NCBI RefSeq assembly: GCF_001975825.1
Contig: NZ_MTKN01000016.1
Location: 81,597 to 145,596 of the forward strand
Length of the DNA: 64,000 bases
Direction of reading: 5' to 3'
DNA from: [Flexibacter] sp. ATCC 35208
GTDB taxonomy: Bacteria; Bacteroidota; Bacteroidia; Chitinophagales; Chitinophagaceae
Of the stretch, positions 62,501 to 64,000 are shown in pieces. The position numbers and the translations under genes were made by a program. The stretch's first letter is position 1; the number at the start of each line of letters is the position of its first letter. The notes beneath the pieces are model-generated. The model searched no databases. It saw nothing but the letters and a program-made list of their open reading frames with translations, and was not told the origin of the DNA.

Positions 62501-62736
62501 TAACCGATGATACTGACGGTCACCACGCTTCCGGGAATGGCAGATAGTGAAAAGGTGCCATCGGGTTTGGTCACGACGCCTTTGTTACCATTTTTGACGG
62601 CTATGGTGGCACCGGGAATCGGGTTATTGGCAGAATCTGTGACAATGCCGTTAAAGGTTTGCAGATCGTGCTGCTGAGGGTATGCCCGTTCGTAAACGAG
62701 CAGCAGCAACGCTAAAAAAGCGTAAAGCAATTTCAT
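59578..62736 (-). CDS. SusC/RagA-family TonB-dependent transporter (third locus)
   Basis: The ATG at 62736 gives MKLLYAFLALLLLVYERAYPQ, a signal peptide; the longer frame adds 23 residues with no leader. About 1,052 residues. Domains: carboxypeptidase-like (FNGIVTDSANNPIPGATIAV), IVVVGYGVQRKASVTGAVS, plug with DIENITILKDASASIYGLRASNG, and a barrel ending in LYNFGFNVSF. It imports large ligands with its SusD partner. It is first of the susC-susD-DUF3823 operon. A near-perfect palindrome lies about 50 bases upstream of the start. Confidence 0.94.
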   Translation of the reverse strand: MKLLYAFLALLLLVYERAYPQQHDLQTFNGIVTDSANNPIPGATIAVKNGNKGVVTKPDGTFSLSAIPGSVVTVSIIGYQTREVTLSGNSRIQISMTSLASNLTDIVVVGYGVQRKASVTGAVSTLKSDDLVRTPATTTSSALVGKMPGITARAADSRPGNGTSIQIRNLGNPLFVIDGVPYTGSTTTTAFGYTTGSGQDIFNNLGLDDIENITILKDASASIYGLRASNGVVLVTTKKGRKNDQPNINMSAYYGFQNFTRYPHPANAGQYVRALVESEQNLGRDPSLLYTKDELAKWEAGKEKGYKSYDYYKEVLRPNVPQYYLSANASGGGPRNSYYMSVSRLKQEAVIKDYNYERTNLQANLESSLAKGLKVGTQISGRLEKRHNVGVPGLDDFFNPFLSIFSMWPTESPYANDNPKYINQTHNVNVNPATYKDDITGYVDEWWRGMNVNLNAQYDFDFGLTVKGIYSYNYMNEEFDGFEYTWDAYKYDATNDSYYTEAGFGNQNPWRERHKRNVISRYAQFQLSYNRKFGDHNISAVGAYELSDYDNSYYVVHTIPTNNYVPTQYLVEEDYLSDEWSLEARAGYIGRINYDYKSKYLVEVLGRYDGSYIYAQGHRWGFFPGISLGWRVTQESFLKKDWLNDLKLRVSYGETGSEIGFSDGSAPTSFGYLAGYNFNQGGSVLNSSYVIGLRPRGLPVTELSWVKNRTWNAGFDFTVLNNKMNGQFDVFERRRTGLPAARYDVLLPSEVGYTLPNANLNADATRGIEGMVTYMGQRGKVNYSIGVNATFARLRSLHTYKPRFGNGWDEYRNSIENRWANESWGYHVTGRFNSEDEIKNYGIDNDGQGNRTELPGDFKYEDVNGDKIINGMDQRPIGYAQGAQPYMSFGLNASIGYKGFTLRMDLAGAAMQSFLRDWELRYPFQNNGSSPAYMLANRWHRTDPYDNSCAWVSGKYPAIRKDNTTHVNYQVNDFWITNVHYLRLKNLELAYNFSKTLVKKMGLSALRVYVNGTNLFSFDNVKEFEIDPEISSSNGLVYPQQRLYNFGFNVSF

Positions 62737-62784
62737 AACGTCTTTTTTTACGTTTAAGTGGAAATGTGAGGTGAATGTTGAACA

Positions 62785-62807
62785 GCATGGCAAGGGCCCT
62801 TGCATGC
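62785..62807. promoter_or_regulatory. Palindrome upstream of the third susC
   Basis: The core GCAAGGGCCCTTGC (62790-62803) is a perfect 14-base palindrome. Adding the flanks extends it to GCATG..CATGC with a single-base bulge. It lies 50-70 bases before the susC start and is a candidate operator. Confidence 0.4.
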
Positions 62808-62951
62808 TGATGCAACCGGGTTTTAGTTCGTATAAATCATCGGTTTAACTACGTACAGTGCTACTATTAGTCAGAATATTTTTTTCTATAACGGGTAATT
62901 TCAGGGTGAATTTAAAATATAATTGTCATTAGAACAATTATAAATCGATTC

Positions 62952-62981
62952 TTTGAGAAAATAAAGATTGGATTATATTTA
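62952..62981 (+). promoter_or_regulatory. Possible promoter of the SRPBCC membrane-protein gene
   Basis: TTTG at 62952-62955, 18 bases, then TATATTTA (62974-62981), one base off TAnnTTTG. The start codon is 22 bases downstream. Confidence 0.3.
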
Positions 62982-63002
62982 TGTTTTAGAAATTATACCT
63001 AT

Positions 63003-63959
63003 ATGATAAAAAATGCATTGCGGGTAGTAGCGGTTATTCTTGTACCTGTTTGTGTAGCGATACTATCTCATTTTATTTTCAGTTCCGGAACTATGGAAGG
63101 GTTATGGGGATTGATGACGATCGGGTTCCTCTTTGGGGTACCGATGGGTATGGGGGCTTTGACGGTTTTTGTTTCCAAAAGAGAAGATGTATTGAGTAAA
63201 ATTTATAGTGCATTGATGCCGTGGTTGACAGTGACTGTTTTTATGATAATCACGTTGCTGTTTAAAACGGAAGGTTGGGGATGCTGGGTCATGGCGATGC
63301 CATTGTTTCTGGCTTTGAGTTCTATTGGGGGATTGATTGCGAGGCATTATAAACTGAGAGATAAAAACAAATTGCAGGTGTCGCTGGTATTGGTGTTATT
63401 ACCATTTGTAGTAGCACCTGTGGAGCACCTGATCGGGGCGATCCCGGGCAGGTATAAAGCAGATACGCATATTGATATTCATGCACCGGCAGGAAAGATC
63501 TGGGAGAATGTAACGAGGGTGAGGGAGATCCCTGCTTCGCAGGATAAAGGGTGGCTGACAAAGATGCTGGATTTTCCAAGACCTGTAAAAGCGGAGCTGG
63601 ATTATACAGGTGTAGGCGGCGTTCGTGAAGCGATATTTACAGGAGGATTAGTGTTTCATGAAACGGTAACGGAGTATGTAGTGCAGCAGAAAATGGTGTT
63701 TACGATAAAGGCAAATCCTTATGAGATTCCTTCCACTACGATGGATGAACATATTGTGATAGGCGGGGATTTTTTTGATGTGCTGAATGGAACGTATGAG
63801 TTAGAGCAATTGGGGAAGGATTATTACAGGGTGCATTTGTATAGTCATTTCAAGTTGAATACGACATTAAATTTTTATGCGAGTGTGTGGGCGCAGTGGA
63901 TAATGAAGGATATACAGGGAAATATATTGCAGGTGCTGAAGACAAGATGTGAGAACTAA
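63003..63959 (+). CDS. Membrane protein with SRPBCC-like C-terminal domain, unknown function
   Basis: A 318-residue protein. Four hydrophobic segments fill about residues 8-28, 35-57, 70-88 and 92-112, and a fifth (VSLVLVLLPFVVAPVEHLIG) covers about 125-145. The C-terminal part (HIDIHAPAGKIWENVTRVRE, FHETVTEYVVQQKMVFTIKA, FKLNTTLNFYASVWAQWIM) has the strand-helix pattern of SRPBCC/polyketide-cyclase folds, which bind hydrophobic ligands. The combination is seen in uncharacterised proteins. It is divergent from the third SusC locus and has no operon partner within the window. Confidence 0.78.
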   Translation: MIKNALRVVAVILVPVCVAILSHFIFSSGTMEGLWGLMTIGFLFGVPMGMGALTVFVSKREDVLSKIYSALMPWLTVTVFMIITLLFKTEGWGCWVMAMPLFLALSSIGGLIARHYKLRDKNKLQVSLVLVLLPFVVAPVEHLIGAIPGRYKADTHIDIHAPAGKIWENVTRVREIPASQDKGWLTKMLDFPRPVKAELDYTGVGGVREAIFTGGLVFHETVTEYVVQQKMVFTIKANPYEIPSTTMDEHIVIGGDFFDVLNGTYELEQLGKDYYRVHLYSHFKLNTTLNFYASVWAQWIMKDIQGNILQVLKTRCEN

Positions 63960-64000
63960 AGGGGGGAAAATAAAATCACTTAAAGAAGTTGTTTATACTT

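Overview
The window looks like a chromosome segment from a Bacteroidota bacterium of the Chitinophaga type. It carries three SusC/SusD nutrient-uptake pairs, secreted proteins with type IX secretion (T9SS) sorting tails of both type A and type B, and promoters of the Bacteroidota form (TTTG, about 20 bases, TAnnTTTG). It also has an exosortase N system of the kind known from this phylum. I saw no rRNA, tRNA, CRISPR array, prophage or transposase gene. The organism assignment is inferred from gene content only.

Layout. 1-5.7 kb: the 3' part of a giant repetitive surface protein with a T9SS tail. 5.8-11.5 kb (minus): a TolC / membrane-fusion / ABC ATPase / ABC permease export operon of MacAB type, followed by a 2,3-diketo-L-gulonate reductase gene. 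11.6-18.2 kb (minus): a SusC-SusD-GH51 arabinofuranosidase locus for arabinose-containing glycans. 18.7-21.5 kb: a protein built of DT repeats, a family of small outer-membrane barrels with one decayed copy, and a small lipoprotein. 21.6-26.8 kb (minus): a TlpA-like thioredoxin, SusC and SusD. 27.0-30.0 kb (minus): a copper module of AraC-type regulator, CopA ATPase and CopZ-like chaperone. 30.2-34.9 kb: a lipoprotein converging on a very large hybrid histidine kinase. 35.0-39.1 kb (minus): exosortase N and its partner VIT/PEP-CTERM-like protein, with a decayed GH3 tail fused against the exosortase 3' end.

39.4-47.6 kb: a DUF427 gene, a flavin disulfide-oxidoreductase, then a tightly overlapping set of ABC ATPase, ABC permease/binding-protein fusion, egtB and egtD, converging on an EgtE-like PLP enzyme and a DinB-fold gene. 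I read this as an ergothioneine uptake and synthesis locus. The binding domain of its transporter appears circularly permuted relative to the usual family order. 47.7-49.9 kb: a TetR-FabF operon with an operator-like palindrome inside its promoter, and a DUF3820 gene. 50.3-53.3 kb: a PAS histidine kinase with a single-domain response regulator, and an unrecognised 400-residue protein. 53.4-56.8 kb: a secreted M43-type metallopeptidase with a type B sorting tail. 57.0-62.7 kb (minus): SusC, SusD and a DUF3823 lipoprotein. 63.0-64.0 kb: a membrane protein with a SRPBCC-like domain.

Non-coding structure is rich: strong hairpin terminators, two long perfect hairpins side by side at 34.97-35.06 kb, paired palindromes before the exosortase operon, a nested repeat block at 47.7-47.8 kb, a dispersed imperfect repeat at 45.8 and 56.9 kb, and at least two good promoters that place the start codon almost at the transcription start. 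All family names come from reading motifs by eye; no database search was run.
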